Source of the DNA: Asticcacaulis taihuensis
Lineage (GTDB): Bacteria; Pseudomonadota; Alphaproteobacteria; Caulobacterales; Caulobacteraceae
Reading direction: 5' to 3'
Assembly: GCF_900100255.1 (NCBI RefSeq)
Contig: NZ_FMTS01000001.1
Span: 1,178,001-1,242,000, forward strand
Length of the DNA stretch: 64,000 nt
Below the pieces are notes generated by a model that ran no database searches, was not told the DNA's origin, and worked only from the letters and a program-made list of their open reading frames with translations. Each line of letters opens with the position of its first letter. Positions within the stretch are counted from its first letter, which is position 1. This document shows positions 34,257-44,828 of the stretch, piece by piece. Position numbers and translations under genes: made by a program.

Positions 34257-35975
34257 ATGGGTTCGATATCGGCGACCACACAAAATCTGTTGCAGTTCCT
34301 GCAGTCACACTTCGCCCAACTGGTCTCCAAAGGGCGGCGCGGACCACTGATCGCCGCCCTGCTGGCCATCGCCGTGGCCCTGCCCTGCGCTATGATGATG
34401 CCGCCGCTCGACCGCGATGAATCGCGCTTCATCCAGGCCTCGGCCCAGATGATCGAGACGCACGACTACATCAATATCAATGTCCAGGATGTGCCGCGCT
34501 ACAAGAAGCCGGTCGGCATTCACTGGCTTCAGGTGGCGACGGTCAAGCTGACCTCCAGTGTAGCCAAACGCGATGTGCTGGCCTTCCGCTGGCCGTCGAT
34601 CCTTGGGGCGGCGCTGGCCGCCTTCGCCTGCGCCTGGGGCGCCTCTTACGCTTTTGGCACGCGCGTCGGCACCAAGGCCGGCATTATTTTTGCCGTCACC
34701 TTCATGCTGTCGACCGAAGCCTTCATCGCCAAGACCGACGCCGTGCAGTGCGGCTTCATTACCCTGATGATGGCGGCGCTGGCGCAGATTTACCTGCGAA
34801 CACGCGATCTCGGTAAGGACGATCCGCGCCCCAAGATGCCGTGGGTCAAGCTGATCTTCTGGCTGGGCCTGGCCGGCAGTATCATGATCAAGTTCATCAT
34901 CGGCCCGATGATGCTGGCCACCACCCTGTTCACCCTGTGGGCGCTGGATCGCCGCATCCGCTGGGCGCGTAACCTCGGCTGGGGCTGGGGGCTGATTCTC
35001 GTCGCCCTGATCTGCGGCCCGTGGATCATGGCGATTACAGTCACCACCGATGGCCAGTTCTGGGTCGGCGCAGTCGGCAAGGATTTCGCTGACAAGCTGA
35101 AAGGCGGTTCGGAAGGCCATTTCATGTGGCCCGGTTATCATCTGGCGCTTTTACCGGTGACCATGTTCCCCGCGGCCTGGTTTCTGGGCGGCGCCCTGCA
35201 GACGGCGATTTCCCGACGCCATGAAGCCGCCATCCGCTTCGCCATCGCCTGGTTTGTGCCGGCCTTTCTGATCTTCGAACTCTCCCCCACCAAGCTGCCG
35301 CACTATACCCTGCCGACCTTCGCGGCCCTGGCTTGGCTGTGCGCCCTGTCGCTCGACCTCCCGCTGAAGCTGTGGGCGCGGATCGTCAATGTAGCCCTGG
35401 GCATCGTTGGCGGCCTGACCTTAAGCGCGCTCGCCATTGCCGGATACACGCTTTATGGCAATGGCGCCGCCTTCGTCTTCATGATCGCTGTTATCCTGTC
35501 CGCTGGCGTTCTTGGGAGCCTTGGCGGCTGGCTGATGTGGATCAACCGCCAGCGTACCGGGTTTGCCTTCATCCTGGCCGCTGGCATACTGGCCCACCTC
35601 AGCTTTGTCAGCGAACTGGCTCAGCTCAAGCCTCTCTGGATTTCCAAGCAACTGGAAGCCGCGCTGGTCTCCAATCATCTTGATCCGCGTCATGACCTGC
35701 GTACGCCTGGCCCGGTGGCCATCATAGGCTATTCCGAACCCAGTTTCGTCTTCGCCATGGGCACAAAGACCCAGTTGCTTAATGATGATGTGAAGGGCGC
35801 CGTTCGGGCCCTGCGCGAAGGCCGGCCTCTGTTCGTGGAATCACAATTTGAAAAAGCTTTCCAGGCCGAGGCGGCGGCGCAAGGTCTGATGCCACATGCC
35901 GTTACCCAGGTTAAAGGACATAATTACAATGGCCACGACCAGGCGCTGACGCTATACGATAACCCGCCCGAATGA
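34257..35975 (+). CDS. ArnT-like family 39 glycosyltransferase
   Basis: 572-residue polytopic membrane enzyme. The first periplasmic loop has LDRDESRF (about 58-65), the acidic metal/substrate motif of ArnT and protein O-mannosyltransferases, followed by RYKKPVGIHWLQV. About eleven to twelve helices follow with a periplasmic C-terminal domain. It transfers a sugar from a polyprenyl-phosphate donor to lipid A, lipid or protein. The divergent GT2 may supply the donor. Acceptor unknown. Confidence 0.85.
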   Translation: MGSISATTQNLLQFLQSHFAQLVSKGRRGPLIAALLAIAVALPCAMMMPPLDRDESRFIQASAQMIETHDYININVQDVPRYKKPVGIHWLQVATVKLTSSVAKRDVLAFRWPSILGAALAAFACAWGASYAFGTRVGTKAGIIFAVTFMLSTEAFIAKTDAVQCGFITLMMAALAQIYLRTRDLGKDDPRPKMPWVKLIFWLGLAGSIMIKFIIGPMMLATTLFTLWALDRRIRWARNLGWGWGLILVALICGPWIMAITVTTDGQFWVGAVGKDFADKLKGGSEGHFMWPGYHLALLPVTMFPAAWFLGGALQTAISRRHEAAIRFAIAWFVPAFLIFELSPTKLPHYTLPTFAALAWLCALSLDLPLKLWARIVNVALGIVGGLTLSALAIAGYTLYGNGAAFVFMIAVILSAGVLGSLGGWLMWINRQRTGFAFILAAGILAHLSFVSELAQLKPLWISKQLEAALVSNHLDPRHDLRTPGPVAIIGYSEPSFVFAMGTKTQLLNDDVKGAVRALREGRPLFVESQFEKAFQAEAAAQGLMPHAVTQVKGHNYNGHDQALTLYDNPPE

Positions 35976-36035
35976 GCCCTGCTCCCGTTTTTAGCCATGT
36001 TTTAATCCTGTACATTCAGCTAGCAAAGACTCTCC

Positions 36036-36491
36036 ATGCTCCGTAAATGGATATCCAACCCAGAGTATCGAGTCATATCCACCCTGTATTTTTGTAAAAA
36101 CATAGAAGAAAAAGGTCTGCCTTTCCGATTTCTGGCTCGTTATCTCTGGCGTCGTTACATTATCGGTGCGGGGCTCATGATTTCACCAAACGCCAAAATT
36201 GGCAAAAATCTGCATTTGCCGCACCCCATCGGGATCGTTATTAGTGAAGATGCCTGCCTGGGCGATGATGTAACCGTCTATCAGAACGTCACATTGGGCC
36301 GCAAAACGGCTGATTGCATGGGAGCGCCTATCATAGACAACAACGTAATCATTTATGCCGGGGCGGTCATTTTAGGATCGATTAAGATAGGCGCCGGTTC
36401 CGTTATCGGCGCCAATGCCGTCGTTACGCGCGACGTCCCTCCCGGGGTCATCCTGGCTGGCATACCGGCCAGGATTATATCCAGGATATAG
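36036..36491 (+). CDS. Hexapeptide-repeat acyltransferase (serine acetyltransferase-like)
   Basis: 151 residues. From about residue 48 the left-handed beta helix is visible: ISPNAKIGKNLHLPHPIGIV, EDACLGDDVTVYQNVTLG, DNNVIIYAGAVILGSIKIGA, and the closing PAGIPARII-like VILAGIPARIISRI. Sugar or serine O-acetyltransferases share this fold; length and LPHPIGIVI suggest the short CysE-like members found in polysaccharide clusters. AT-rich relative to its neighbours, a sign of separate origin. Lies between ArnT-like and GT2 genes. Confidence 0.8.
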   Translation: MLRKWISNPEYRVISTLYFCKNIEEKGLPFRFLARYLWRRYIIGAGLMISPNAKIGKNLHLPHPIGIVISEDACLGDDVTVYQNVTLGRKTADCMGAPIIDNNVIIYAGAVILGSIKIGAGSVIGANAVVTRDVPPGVILAGIPARIISRI

Positions 36492-36500
36492 CCTTTTGTG

Positions 36501-37505
36501 CTATTCTTCGTCGGCTTTCATCCGGGGACGGAATAGCGACCGCCCTATCGAAGTTGCGATGATCAGCGGTGCCAAAAAGCGCACATAGGCCATGCGCCAG
36601 AAGCCCTTGCCCTTGGCCCGCTTATTGAAATAATAGATCAGGCCATTACCCTTGTTGCGCTCAACGAACACCGGTTCTACCCGCGAGGTATGGCCTTCGT
36701 GGACCACCTCGGCGGTCGGGTGAAAAAGTACAGTTCCGCCCATGTCGCGCGCCCGCCAGCACAGGTCCACATCTTCGACATGTAGGAAGAAGTTACTGTC
36801 GAAACCCTTCAGTCGGCTGAAATCCGAACGCGACACCGCGAAACAGGCGCCAGAAATGGTCGGCACCGGCACCGGCGCTTCCGGCAGGGGCTGATCCTCC
36901 TGGTGAATTTCGTACTTGCGCCAGGCCGGCACATATTTGTGCAGTTGCAGCAGCGAAACCAGGGTGGTGAATGGTGTCACCTCACCGCGCCGTGCACCAC
37001 GCTGTTCGGTCAGGTCCGGGTTGAGCAGGCGGGCGCCGACAATGCAGGGACCGTCGGGCGTCAGTTTTTTCCGGGCATTCGCGGCCATGACCAGCTTGCG
37101 CGGGCATTCCGGTTGCAGCAGCGCATCCGGATTGAGGAAAACCAGCCAGGGCTGGGTGGCAATATGCGCCCCCAGATTGGCCCCCTTGGCGAAACCGATA
37201 TTGCCCTGCCCCTGGATCAGCAGGACATGGTCGTACTCTTCCTTTAGATCACGCAGCCAGTGTTCCACCTTCTCCGAACTGCCGTTGTCAATCAGTATGA
37301 ACTGCTTGACACATGGGTCGTTGAGCACCCGATTAATGCTGTCAAAAAGCACACGGCCGGTATGAAAAACGACCATGATGACCGTGATGCCGTCCTTGTC
37401 GTCACAAGGTGCGATCTCGTTATGCTGCATGAAGTACTGCGCTTCGCTGGTGGCCAGCTTGCGCTCTTTAAGCATTTCGATGATGGACGGCGGCAGTGCG
37501 GTCAT
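36501..37505 (-). CDS. Family 2 glycosyltransferase (rhamnosyltransferase-like)
   Basis: 334 residues. GT-A domain with GITVIMVVFHTG (about 38-49), FILIDNGSSEKVE (about 70-82), GNIGFAKGANLGA and FLNPDALLQPE (metal site). C-terminal HVEDVDLCWRARDMGGTVLF and HEGHTSR resemble GT2 rhamnosyltransferases. The ATG overlaps the thrS stop (ATGA), so it is translated with thrS, an unusual partnership. Acts on a surface polysaccharide, by family. Confidence 0.85.
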   Translation of the reverse strand: MTALPPSIIEMLKERKLATSEAQYFMQHNEIAPCDDKDGITVIMVVFHTGRVLFDSINRVLNDPCVKQFILIDNGSSEKVEHWLRDLKEEYDHVLLIQGQGNIGFAKGANLGAHIATQPWLVFLNPDALLQPECPRKLVMAANARKKLTPDGPCIVGARLLNPDLTEQRGARRGEVTPFTTLVSLLQLHKYVPAWRKYEIHQEDQPLPEAPVPVPTISGACFAVSRSDFSRLKGFDSNFFLHVEDVDLCWRARDMGGTVLFHPTAEVVHEGHTSRVEPVFVERNKGNGLIYYFNKRAKGKGFWRMAYVRFLAPLIIATSIGRSLFRPRMKADEE

Positions 37506-39436
37506 CAGGCTTCCTTTAGATCAGGCGGCGTGGCGTCTTCAGCCAGCTTCTTCACAGCATCAGTGATGCTGAGGATGGTCTGGCCTTCGGAACCGAGGAA
37601 GCGCAGGGCCACCTCGCCGGTTTCGGCTTCCTTGCGGCCGACAACGGCGATCACCGGCACCTTGGCCAGCGAGTGCTCACGGACCTTGTAGTTGATCTTC
37701 TCGTTGCGCAGATCCGCTTCGACGCGCAGACCGGCCTTGCGCAACGCCTCGACAACGCTCTCAGCATAGGGATTGGCGTCAGAAGTGATCGGCGCGACCA
37801 CGACCTGGACCGGAGCCAGCCACAGCGGGAAGCGGCCGGCATAGTTTTCGATCATGATGCCGATAAAGCGCTCGAATGAGCCCAGGATGGCGCGGTGAAG
37901 CATGACCGGACGCTGGCGTGAGCCGTCTTCCGCCACATATTCGGCTTCCAGGCGTTCCGGCAGCACATAATCAAGCTGAAGCGTGCCGCAAGTCCACTCA
38001 CGACCGATGGCATCCTTGACGATAAAGTCGAGCTTCGGCGCATAGAAGGCCCCGTCACCTTCCGCGATCACCGGTTCGACGCCGGCGGCGCGGGCGGCCT
38101 CGGCCAGCATACCCTCGGCCTTGTCCCAGAATTCATCCGAACCCGCGCGCGTTTCCGGGCGCGTCGCCAGGTTGATATAGGCGGTTTCCATGCCCAGATC
38201 GGCGTGGATCATCTTGGTCAGGCGAACGAACTTCTCCGTTTCCTCGACGATCTGGTCCTCGCGGCAGAAGATGTGGGCGTCGTCCTGGGTGAAGCCACGC
38301 ACGCGCATCAGGCCGTGCAGCGAACCGGACGGCTCGTAGCGGTGGCAGGCGCCGAATTCGGCCATGCGCATGGGCAGTTCCTTGTAGGAACGCAGGCCGA
38401 CCTTGAATATCTGGACGTGGCCGGGGCAGTTCATCGGCTTGAGCGACAGGGTCTCGCCTTCGACCGTCTCGCAGACGAACATATTCGGGCGATACTTTTC
38501 CCAGTGGCCCGACTTCTCCCAGAAGGTGCGGTCGAGCACCTGCGGCGTCTTGACCTCGACATAGCCGGCCGCATCAAGGCGGCGACGCATATAGGCTTCC
38601 AGCGTGCGCCAGAGCTGCCAGCCCTTGGGATGCCAGAAGACCATGCCGCGGCCTTCTTCCTGCATGTGAAAGAGGTCCATGGCGCGGCCGAGCTTACGGT
38701 GATCACGCTTCTCGGCTTCCTCGATGCGGTGGATATAGGCTTCGAGATCGGCTTCCGTGGCCCAGGCAGTGCCATATATACGCTGGAGCTGGGCGTTGTT
38801 GTGGTCACCCCGCCAGTAAGCGCCGGCCAGCTTGGTCAGCTTGAACGCCTTGCCGATGAATTTCGACGACGGCAGGTGCGGCCCGCGGCACAGGTCCTTC
38901 CAGGCGTCGCCGTGACGATACACGGTAATCGTTTCGGTGCCCGGCAGGTCACGGATGATCTCAGCTTTGTAAGATTCGCCGATACCTTCAAAATGTTTGA
39001 TGGCGTCGTCGCGGTCCCAGACCTCGCGCACGATCTTTTCGTCGCGGTCGACGATTTCCTTCATCTTGGCTTCGATTTTGGCGAAGTCGTCCGTCGAGAA
39101 CGGCTCATCGCGGGCAAAATCGTAATAGAAGCCGTCTTCGATCGATGGGCCGATGGTCACCTGCGTACCCGGAAACAGTTCCTGCACCGCCTCAGCCAGG
39201 ATATGGGCCGTGTCGTGACGGATCACTTCGAGCGCCTCAGGGGCGTCGCGCGTCAAGATTTCCAATGCCCCCCCCTCTTCAAGCGGTCGATCCAAGTCCA
39301 ATAACTCTCCGTCGAGTTTGATAAGGACTGCCTTCTTCGCCAGTGATTTTGACAGGCTTTCGGCAATGGCCCTGCCGGTGGTCCCCTTATCAAAGCTGCG
39401 AACGGCGCCATCGGGGAACGTCAAGTCTATCATCAT
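37505..39436 (-). CDS. thrS: Threonine-tRNA ligase
   Basis: 643 residues from the first of two Met codons; a 16-codon N-terminal extension is not conserved. TGS domain (about 1-62), editing domain with [20 protein letters not shown] (about 75-94), catalytic core including [20 protein letters not shown] and [13 protein letters not shown] (zinc Cys and His), [20 protein letters not shown] (motif 2), and a C-terminal anticodon domain. Charges tRNA-Thr. Monocistronic upstream, coupled to a GT2 gene downstream. Confidence 0.95.
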   Translation of the reverse strand: MMIDLTFPDGAVRSFDKGTTGRAIAESLSKSLAKKAVLIKLDGELLDLDRPLEEGGALEILTRDAPEALEVIRHDTAHILAEAVQELFPGTQVTIGPSIEDGFYYDFARDEPFSTDDFAKIEAKMKEIVDRDEKIVREVWDRDDAIKHFEGIGESYKAEIIRDLPGTETITVYRHGDAWKDLCRGPHLPSSKFIGKAFKLTKLAGAYWRGDHNNAQLQRIYGTAWATEADLEAYIHRIEEAEKRDHRKLGRAMDLFHMQEEGRGMVFWHPKGWQLWRTLEAYMRRRLDAAGYVEVKTPQVLDRTFWEKSGHWEKYRPNMFVCETVEGETLSLKPMNCPGHVQIFKVGLRSYKELPMRMAEFGACHRYEPSGSLHGLMRVRGFTQDDAHIFCREDQIVEETEKFVRLTKMIHADLGMETAYINLATRPETRAGSDEFWDKAEGMLAEAARAAGVEPVIAEGDGAFYAPKLDFIVKDAIGREWTCGTLQLDYVLPERLEAEYVAEDGSRQRPVMLHRAILGSFERFIGIMIENYAGRFPLWLAPVQVVVAPITSDANPYAESVVEALRKAGLRVEADLRNEKINYKVREHSLAKVPVIAVVGRKEAETGEVALRFLGSEGQTILSITDAVKKLAEDATPPDLKEA

Positions 39437-39572
39437 CTTAGTCACTTTTAGCTGGCGACCTGTAGCCCTTACGGCGGGCTTCATCGCGCAATAATTTAAA
39501 TAAGAATTCGATGTTGCCTTTTAAAAGCCACACCAAATCCGGCGCCGTGTGCCATCAAAAACACACTGACCT

Positions 39573-39690
39573 TACTCTTTACCCTCACGCGCATCTAAGT
39601 CCGAAAAGTGCGTCACACTTTCGGGATGCGCTCTGTCTTTGACGCGCACCTTAATCCGAAAAGTGCGTCACACTTTTCGGGATGCGCTCT
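39573..39690. repeat. Two tandem copies of the AAAGTGCGTCACACTTT repeat
   Basis: About 1.9 copies of a 58-bp unit: each has TCCGAAAAGTGCGTCACACT, then CGGGATGCGCTCT. The unit is also present in part at 32591-32668. The right end overlaps the yidD stop. Between them and thrS (39437-39572) I see nothing except promoter-like AT-rich sequence. Confidence 0.8.
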
Positions 39691-39922
39691 ATGTTTCCCT
39701 TCCCGGAACCGGATCATAGCCGGTGCCTCCCCCCGGACGGCAACGACAGATACGCTTTATACCCAGCCACGAACCTCTGACGGGTCCGTGTGTTATCAAG
39801 GCTTCGGCCATATATTCGGAACAGGTGGGCCGAAAGCGGCACGCCTGACCGATATAGGGCGACAGTGTGAGCTTGTAAGCCCGCAAGGCCGCGCGCACGG
39901 AACGTTCATAAAGAGCGGTCAT
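39689..39922 (-). CDS. yidD: Membrane protein insertion efficiency factor YidD
   Basis: 77 residues from MTALYERS, the start best aligned with the family; MSFQYTGR at 40000 or an earlier frame would give 103 or 114. Conserved segment LRAYKLTLSPYIGQACRFRPTCSEYMAEAL has the three Cys of YidD, and RCRPGGGTGYDPVP is the C-terminal mark. It assists YidC-dependent membrane insertion. Follows the IscU-like gene. Confidence 0.85.
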   Translation of the reverse strand: MTALYERSVRAALRAYKLTLSPYIGQACRFRPTCSEYMAEALITHGPVRGSWLGIKRICRCRPGGGTGYDPVPGRET

Positions 39923-40045
39923 GCGCAACCGAATGAAGAAAAAGCCTGACGGCGTCAACCCCCGCGACAAGCCCCCTCGTCCCGTATATTGAAAAGACAT
40001 TCGCCCCGGTTGGCAAGCCATAAGCAAGCCCATACCAGTTTTAGT

Positions 40046-40468
40046 TTATTTCAGTGATGAAATAGCCGCACTGGTTGCCTCGAAGGCCAGAAGCGTCGAA
40101 GCGTGGCGTGCGGGGAAATCCTTTACGGATTCAAGAATTTGCAAATCTGCAAAGCGCTCCGGGAAAATTGCCGGCTCACCCTTGAGTAGAGCGCGCAATG
40201 CATCACGTGCCGCCAGTACCTCATCACCCGTGGCGCCGATGACATGTTGGCTCAAGATCGCCGCGCTGGCCTGCCCCAAGGCGCACGCCTGGACCTGCTG
40301 GGCAAAATCCGTCACCACGTTGCCCTCCATGTTGAGTTCCACATGGATGGTGCTGCCGCACAGTTTCGCCACCTTGTCGGCCACAGCCTGCGGATGCGCC
40401 AGATGACCGACGTGCTGCAACTGAGTCGTGCGGCGCAGGATTTCGCGGGAATAGAGGTCGTCGATCAT
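40046..40468 (-). CDS. Iron-sulfur cluster scaffold protein, IscU/SufU-like
   Basis: 140 residues from MIDDLYSREILRR; the frame extends 42 codons further without family likeness. The fold is recognisable by the CGSTIHVEL and VQACALGQASAAILSQHVIG segments, which keep two of the three cluster cysteines; the third position near PEIF-like PAIFPERF lacks cysteine in this window. It might therefore be a degenerate scaffold or a carrier. Cotranscribed with yidD. Confidence 0.7.
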   Translation of the reverse strand: MIDDLYSREILRRTTQLQHVGHLAHPQAVADKVAKLCGSTIHVELNMEGNVVTDFAQQVQACALGQASAAILSQHVIGATGDEVLAARDALRALLKGEPAIFPERFADLQILESVKDFPARHASTLLAFEATSAAISSLK

Positions 40469-40505
40469 GGCTACCAGATGGGGCCGGAACTGGGATAAGG
40501 CAAGC

Positions 40506-41054
40506 TTATTTCTTCTTGCCCCAGAAATGGGTGTTGAGCCATTTCGGCCGGGGCTTGTGCAGCGGGTCTTCCTTCGGCACCGGCGGCACAACAACCGAGG
40601 AGGCGTGCGGATTAGCGGCGTATCTCGCCTCGGCCCGCGCCTTCAGCGCCTCGCCGAAAGCGGCAAAACCGGTGCGGATATGTTCACGGTAGGCTTTTCC
40701 CTCACGCTCAGACAGAAAACCGTTGAAAAGGGCACCGATCGAGAAACTGCTGCCATATTCCGACAGCGCATCGAATTCGAAATAGCGGATCAGGCTGCCG
40801 GCATAGAAGGGCTTCGGCACCGAGATATGGATGTGCGACAGCGGCGTCCAGTCGGCGATCACGCCATTTGTTTCCCAGGTGCCCAGCCCTTCGAAATATT
40901 CTTCCAGATGCACCGGCGCGCCAAAATGCAGGTCGCCTTCGGCCTTTTTGTGGATAGGGCTCCATTCCGGCCAGGCATTGATATCGGCGATGACCTCATA
41001 GACATCATCAATCGGTGCGGCGATACCGACGCGTTTCTCGATCTTAAGCGCCAT
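40506..41054 (-). CDS. SRPBCC-domain protein (polyketide cyclase/START-like)
   Basis: 182 residues starting MALKIEKRVGIAAPIDDVYE, at a TAATG overlap with the cysS stop. The START-like fold is indicated by DINAWPEWSPIHKKAEGDL and the YFEFDALSEYGSSFS region. Such proteins bind hydrophobic ligands. The C-terminal tail (PPVPKEDPLHKPRPKW) is Pro/Lys-rich. Coupled translation with cysS; function in that context unknown. Confidence 0.75.
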   Translation of the reverse strand: MALKIEKRVGIAAPIDDVYEVIADINAWPEWSPIHKKAEGDLHFGAPVHLEEYFEGLGTWETNGVIADWTPLSHIHISVPKPFYAGSLIRYFEFDALSEYGSSFSIGALFNGFLSEREGKAYREHIRTGFAAFGEALKARAEARYAANPHASSVVVPPVPKEDPLHKPRPKWLNTHFWGKKK

Positions 41055-42538
41055 TACTTGCCCTTCACTTTCCAGGTCGCGCCATTGGGGCCGTCCATGA
41101 CCTCGACATTGAGCGCATTGAGCGCGTCGCGGATGCGGTCCGATTCCGGCCAGTTCTTCGCCGCACGGGCCGTGGCGCGCTCGACCAGCAGGGCCTCGAC
41201 CTGAGCGGTCAGATCGTCGGAAGCCCCGCCCCTGAACCAAGCTTCGGGGTCTTGCTGGAGAATGCCGAACACACCAGATACAATTTGAAGCGCTCGCAAG
41301 ATAATACTTGTCGGCACCTCTCGATCATTGCCTTCATCCGCCCAACGAAACTCTCCACGAAGCGAATCTCGCAGCGCAAATAAAAGCCTTTTGGCTTCCG
41401 GAGTATTCAAATCATCTCGGAGCTCAGCAATAACACCCTCAGCAAGATTATTTGCTTCAACTTCAAGCGTCCGGTAATCGCTGACGATATGAAAATTACG
41501 CGCTTTCACATCGCGCATAAGCTGATACAAACTGTCTATTTCCTTACGACTCTGTTCCAGCAGTTCCGGCGTCCAGTTGAGCGGCGAACGATAATGTCCG
41601 CTCAGCAACGCCCAGCGGATAACCTCCCCCGGATAATCCTTGATCAGGTCATGCACCAGCACAACATTACCAAGGCTCTTGGACATCTTCTCGCCGGAAA
41701 AATCGAGGAAACCGTTGTGCATCCAGTATTTGGCATAGGCCGCCGGATCAGAATGGCCATGCGCGGCACAGGATTGCGCAATCTCATTGGTATGATGCGG
41801 GAAGATCAGATCCTGGCCGCCGCCGTGAATATCGATCGGCAACTGCAAAACCGCCTCGCTCATCGCCGAGCATTCGATATGCCAGCCCGGGCGCCCCGGC
41901 AAAGGTTTTCCAGTAGAAGGATTGGGCGGCCCCGGCCAGACCGGCTCACCCGGTTTGGACGGCTTCCACAGCACGAAATCGGCGGCATTGTCCTTGTTTT
42001 CCGCCACCTCAACGCGCGCGCCGGCGATCATGTCGTCCAGTGAGCGCTTGGCCAGCTTGCCATAGCGCCCCGAACCGGCATCATATTCAGCCACGCGAAA
42101 CAGAACTTCCCCGTCATCCGTCACGTAAGCCGCGCCCCGCGCAATCAAATCCTCGATCATCGCCACCATGTCCGGCATGTGCTCCGTGGCGCGTGGCTGA
42201 TAGGTCGGCGGCAGGGCGTTCAGCGCTGCCATGTCGGCATTATAAATGTCGGCGAACTTGTTGGTGATGACGGAGATATCGACGCCTTCGTCGATCGCCT
42301 TCTTGTTGATCTTGTCATCCACGTCCGTGATGTTGCGCGCATAGACAACCTTATCCTCGCCATAGAGATGGCGCAGCAGGCGGAAAAGCACATCAAACAC
42401 AACGACCGGCCGCGCATTGCCGATATGAGCATAGTTATAAACGGTCGGCCCACAGACATACATCGTCACGCGATCGGGATTTGTCGGTTCAAACGGCACC
42501 TTCTGGCCGCTCAGCGTATCGTGTATGTGCAGTGTCAT
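41054..42538 (-). CDS. cysS: Cysteine-tRNA ligase
   Basis: 494 residues from MTLHIHDTLSG. Zinc Cys29 (YVCGPTVYNYAHIGN) and HIGN (38-41), second zinc Cys223/His248 region, KMSKS at 284-288 (SGEKMSKSLGN). The longer frame adds 60 residues that do not match the family; an alternative start at 42586 is possible. Roughly 41275-41480, coding residues 353-421 of the C-terminal helical domain, is markedly AT-rich. Confidence 0.92.
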   Translation of the reverse strand: MTLHIHDTLSGQKVPFEPTNPDRVTMYVCGPTVYNYAHIGNARPVVVFDVLFRLLRHLYGEDKVVYARNITDVDDKINKKAIDEGVDISVITNKFADIYNADMAALNALPPTYQPRATEHMPDMVAMIEDLIARGAAYVTDDGEVLFRVAEYDAGSGRYGKLAKRSLDDMIAGARVEVAENKDNAADFVLWKPSKPGEPVWPGPPNPSTGKPLPGRPGWHIECSAMSEAVLQLPIDIHGGGQDLIFPHHTNEIAQSCAAHGHSDPAAYAKYWMHNGFLDFSGEKMSKSLGNVVLVHDLIKDYPGEVIRWALLSGHYRSPLNWTPELLEQSRKEIDSLYQLMRDVKARNFHIVSDYRTLEVEANNLAEGVIAELRDDLNTPEAKRLLFALRDSLRGEFRWADEGNDREVPTSIILRALQIVSGVFGILQQDPEAWFRGGASDDLTAQVEALLVERATARAAKNWPESDRIRDALNALNVEVMDGPNGATWKVKGK

Positions 42539-42798
42539 CAGTGTTTTGTGCAGATTTTCGGTTGTAATCAAAGGGCTCCCTCCCATATAGACACCGGCGA
42601 ACCTTTGCACCACGGAAAATCTCGGCCGGAATGATCCAATTTCGGCGGAGGTGTAGTATAAGGGACTGCCTGCTGCGTGTTTCGGCTGCTGCCATCGTCT
42701 GGCGAAAGCTTCAAACATAAGGCCAAATGAGGGATGTCACGCGTCATTCCGGAACCGTCGTTCCGGCGCCACTCGGCCCTCGGGGAACTGTATTTATA

Positions 42799-43455
42799 AT
42801 GGATAGCCTTGATCCTGTGTCGAACCTGACCTCCGCTGAAAACAGCCTGCTCAACACCTCCAAGCCCAAGAGCATCGTCACCTTCACCAACCGCCCATCG
42901 CGCGAGGAAGCCATGAAGGCTGTGAAGACACTGCTCGCCTGGGCCGGTGACGATCCCGAACGCGAGGGCCTGATCGATACGCCCAAGCGCGTGGTCGACG
43001 CCTATGAGGAATGGTTCCAGGGCTACCAGGCCGACCCGAAAAAGGAGCTGTCGCGCACCTTCGAGGACGTGCAGGGCTATGACGACATGGTCATGCTGCG
43101 CGAGATCGACGTCGAATCGCACTGCGAACACCATATGGCGCCCTTCCTCGGTAAGGCATGGGTCGCCTACATGCCGACCTCCAAGGTCGTCGGCATCTCC
43201 AAGATCGCCCGCGTCGTCGAAATTTTCGCCAAGCGCCTGCAAACCCAGGAAACCATGACCAAGCAGGTGGCCGACGCCATCGAGGAATCGCTGGCGCCGC
43301 TCGGCGTAGCGGTGATGATCGACGCGGAGCATCAGTGCATGAGCACCCGTGGCGTCCACCACAAGAACGTCACTACGGTCACCACCCGCTTTACCGGCGT
43401 GTTCAAAACCGATATCGCCCTTCAGGAACGCTTTATGCGCCTGACGCATAGGTAA
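42799..43455 (+). CDS. folE: GTP cyclohydrolase I
   Basis: 218 residues from MDSLDPV; a start at 42727 would add 24 residues. It converts GTP to dihydroneopterin triphosphate, the first step of folate synthesis. Zinc site: Cys and His in [20 protein letters not shown], and Cys in [17 protein letters not shown]. The [19 protein letters not shown] helix is typical. folP is 12 kb away. Divergent from cysS. Ends with a good terminator. Confidence 0.94.
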   Translation: MDSLDPVSNLTSAENSLLNTSKPKSIVTFTNRPSREEAMKAVKTLLAWAGDDPEREGLIDTPKRVVDAYEEWFQGYQADPKKELSRTFEDVQGYDDMVMLREIDVESHCEHHMAPFLGKAWVAYMPTSKVVGISKIARVVEIFAKRLQTQETMTKQVADAIEESLAPLGVAVMIDAEHQCMSTRGVHHKNVTTVTTRFTGVFKTDIALQERFMRLTHR

Positions 43456-43479
43456 GACTCCTCTCCTTTTTTTTCCGAG

Positions 43480-43513
43480 AAAGCGGCTCCGCTCCGGCAG
43501 GGCCGCTTTTTTT
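43480..43513 (+). terminator. Terminator of folE
   Basis: AAAGCGGC (43480-43487) pairs with GCCGCTTT (43502-43509), followed by TTTT. Confidence 0.88.
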
Positions 43514-43611
43514 GCCTATCCGTCCGTACGCATTTTTTCACATACCTTGCTTTACAAAGTATAATGTAAAGCATAAATTATGGCCACGCAATGCCAAAAG
43601 GAGAGATAGTC

Positions 43612-44058
<447 letters not shown>

Positions 44059-44314
44059 CTCCCATGATTTGGGATAACGCCGGCCGCTTCGTAATTTCCA
44101 GCGTTTTGGCTTCCGCAAGAGACGCCGGAGATGAAATATTCTTAATGATGGGCCGGTTTGAATGCCTTTCAGGCTTTACTTTTGTCCGGGAGTTGTCCTA
44201 AATCGCTTCCGACCGGCAAAAGGCGGCGCATTCGATGCGCGGTCGCTGAGCCGATGGCATAATGTTCTTCCCCTGCGGGCTGTTCGCCTGCGGTGGCACA
44301 AAGGGAGTTAGACT

Positions 44315-44761
44315 ATGGGCGCAAAGCTCGGCGGCGGCGGCGGTAGCCGGTATACCATCGCACAGAATTCGGACATCAACGTCACGCCTTTCGTCGACGT
44401 CATGCTCGTCCTGCTCATCATCTTCATGGTGTCCATCCCGGCCGCCACGGTGTCGATCAAGCTCGACCTGCCGCCTGCCAAGGCGCCCCCGACGAATGAA
44501 AAGCGCCCGGACCCGGTGTTCATCTCGATCATGGGCCCTGATGACATCTATATCGGGCCACAAAAGACCAGCATGGACCGCCTGATCGGCGACGTGGCTG
44601 CCGCCCTGCGCGTCACCGACCCGAACACCCCGCTCAGCGAACAGCGTGTTCTGGTTCGTGGCGACAAGGACATCACCTATGCCGACTTCGTCAAGGTGAT
44701 CAACGAACTGCAGCAAAACGGCTATCTCAAGATCGGCCTGATCAACGAAGACATCGAATAG
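44315..44761 (+). CDS. ExbD/TolR-family biopolymer transport protein (copy 2)
   Basis: 148 residues, near-identical plan to copy 1: same SRYTIAQN-DINVTPFVDVMLV segment and shared C-terminal LQQNGYLKIGLINEDIE. The variable part is the linker (PPAKAPPTNEKRPDPV). Separated from copy 1 by 259 bp with no recognisable gene, possibly with its own promoter. Good AAGGGAG site upstream. The pair is a tandem duplication. Confidence 0.92.
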   Translation: MGAKLGGGGGSRYTIAQNSDINVTPFVDVMLVLLIIFMVSIPAATVSIKLDLPPAKAPPTNEKRPDPVFISIMGPDDIYIGPQKTSMDRLIGDVAAALRVTDPNTPLSEQRVLVRGDKDITYADFVKVINELQQNGYLKIGLINEDIE

Positions 44762-44790
44762 GTTTCGCTGCCGTTCTTGACGGATATGCA

Positions 44791-44826
44791 AAACACCGGA
44801 GCCTGACGGTTCCGGTGTTTTTGTTT
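44791..44826 (+). terminator. Terminator after the second exbD
   Basis: AAACACCGGA (44791-44800) and TCCGGTGTTT (44811-44820) pair perfectly and are followed by TTGTTTT. Confidence 0.92.
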
Positions 44827-44828
44827 TA

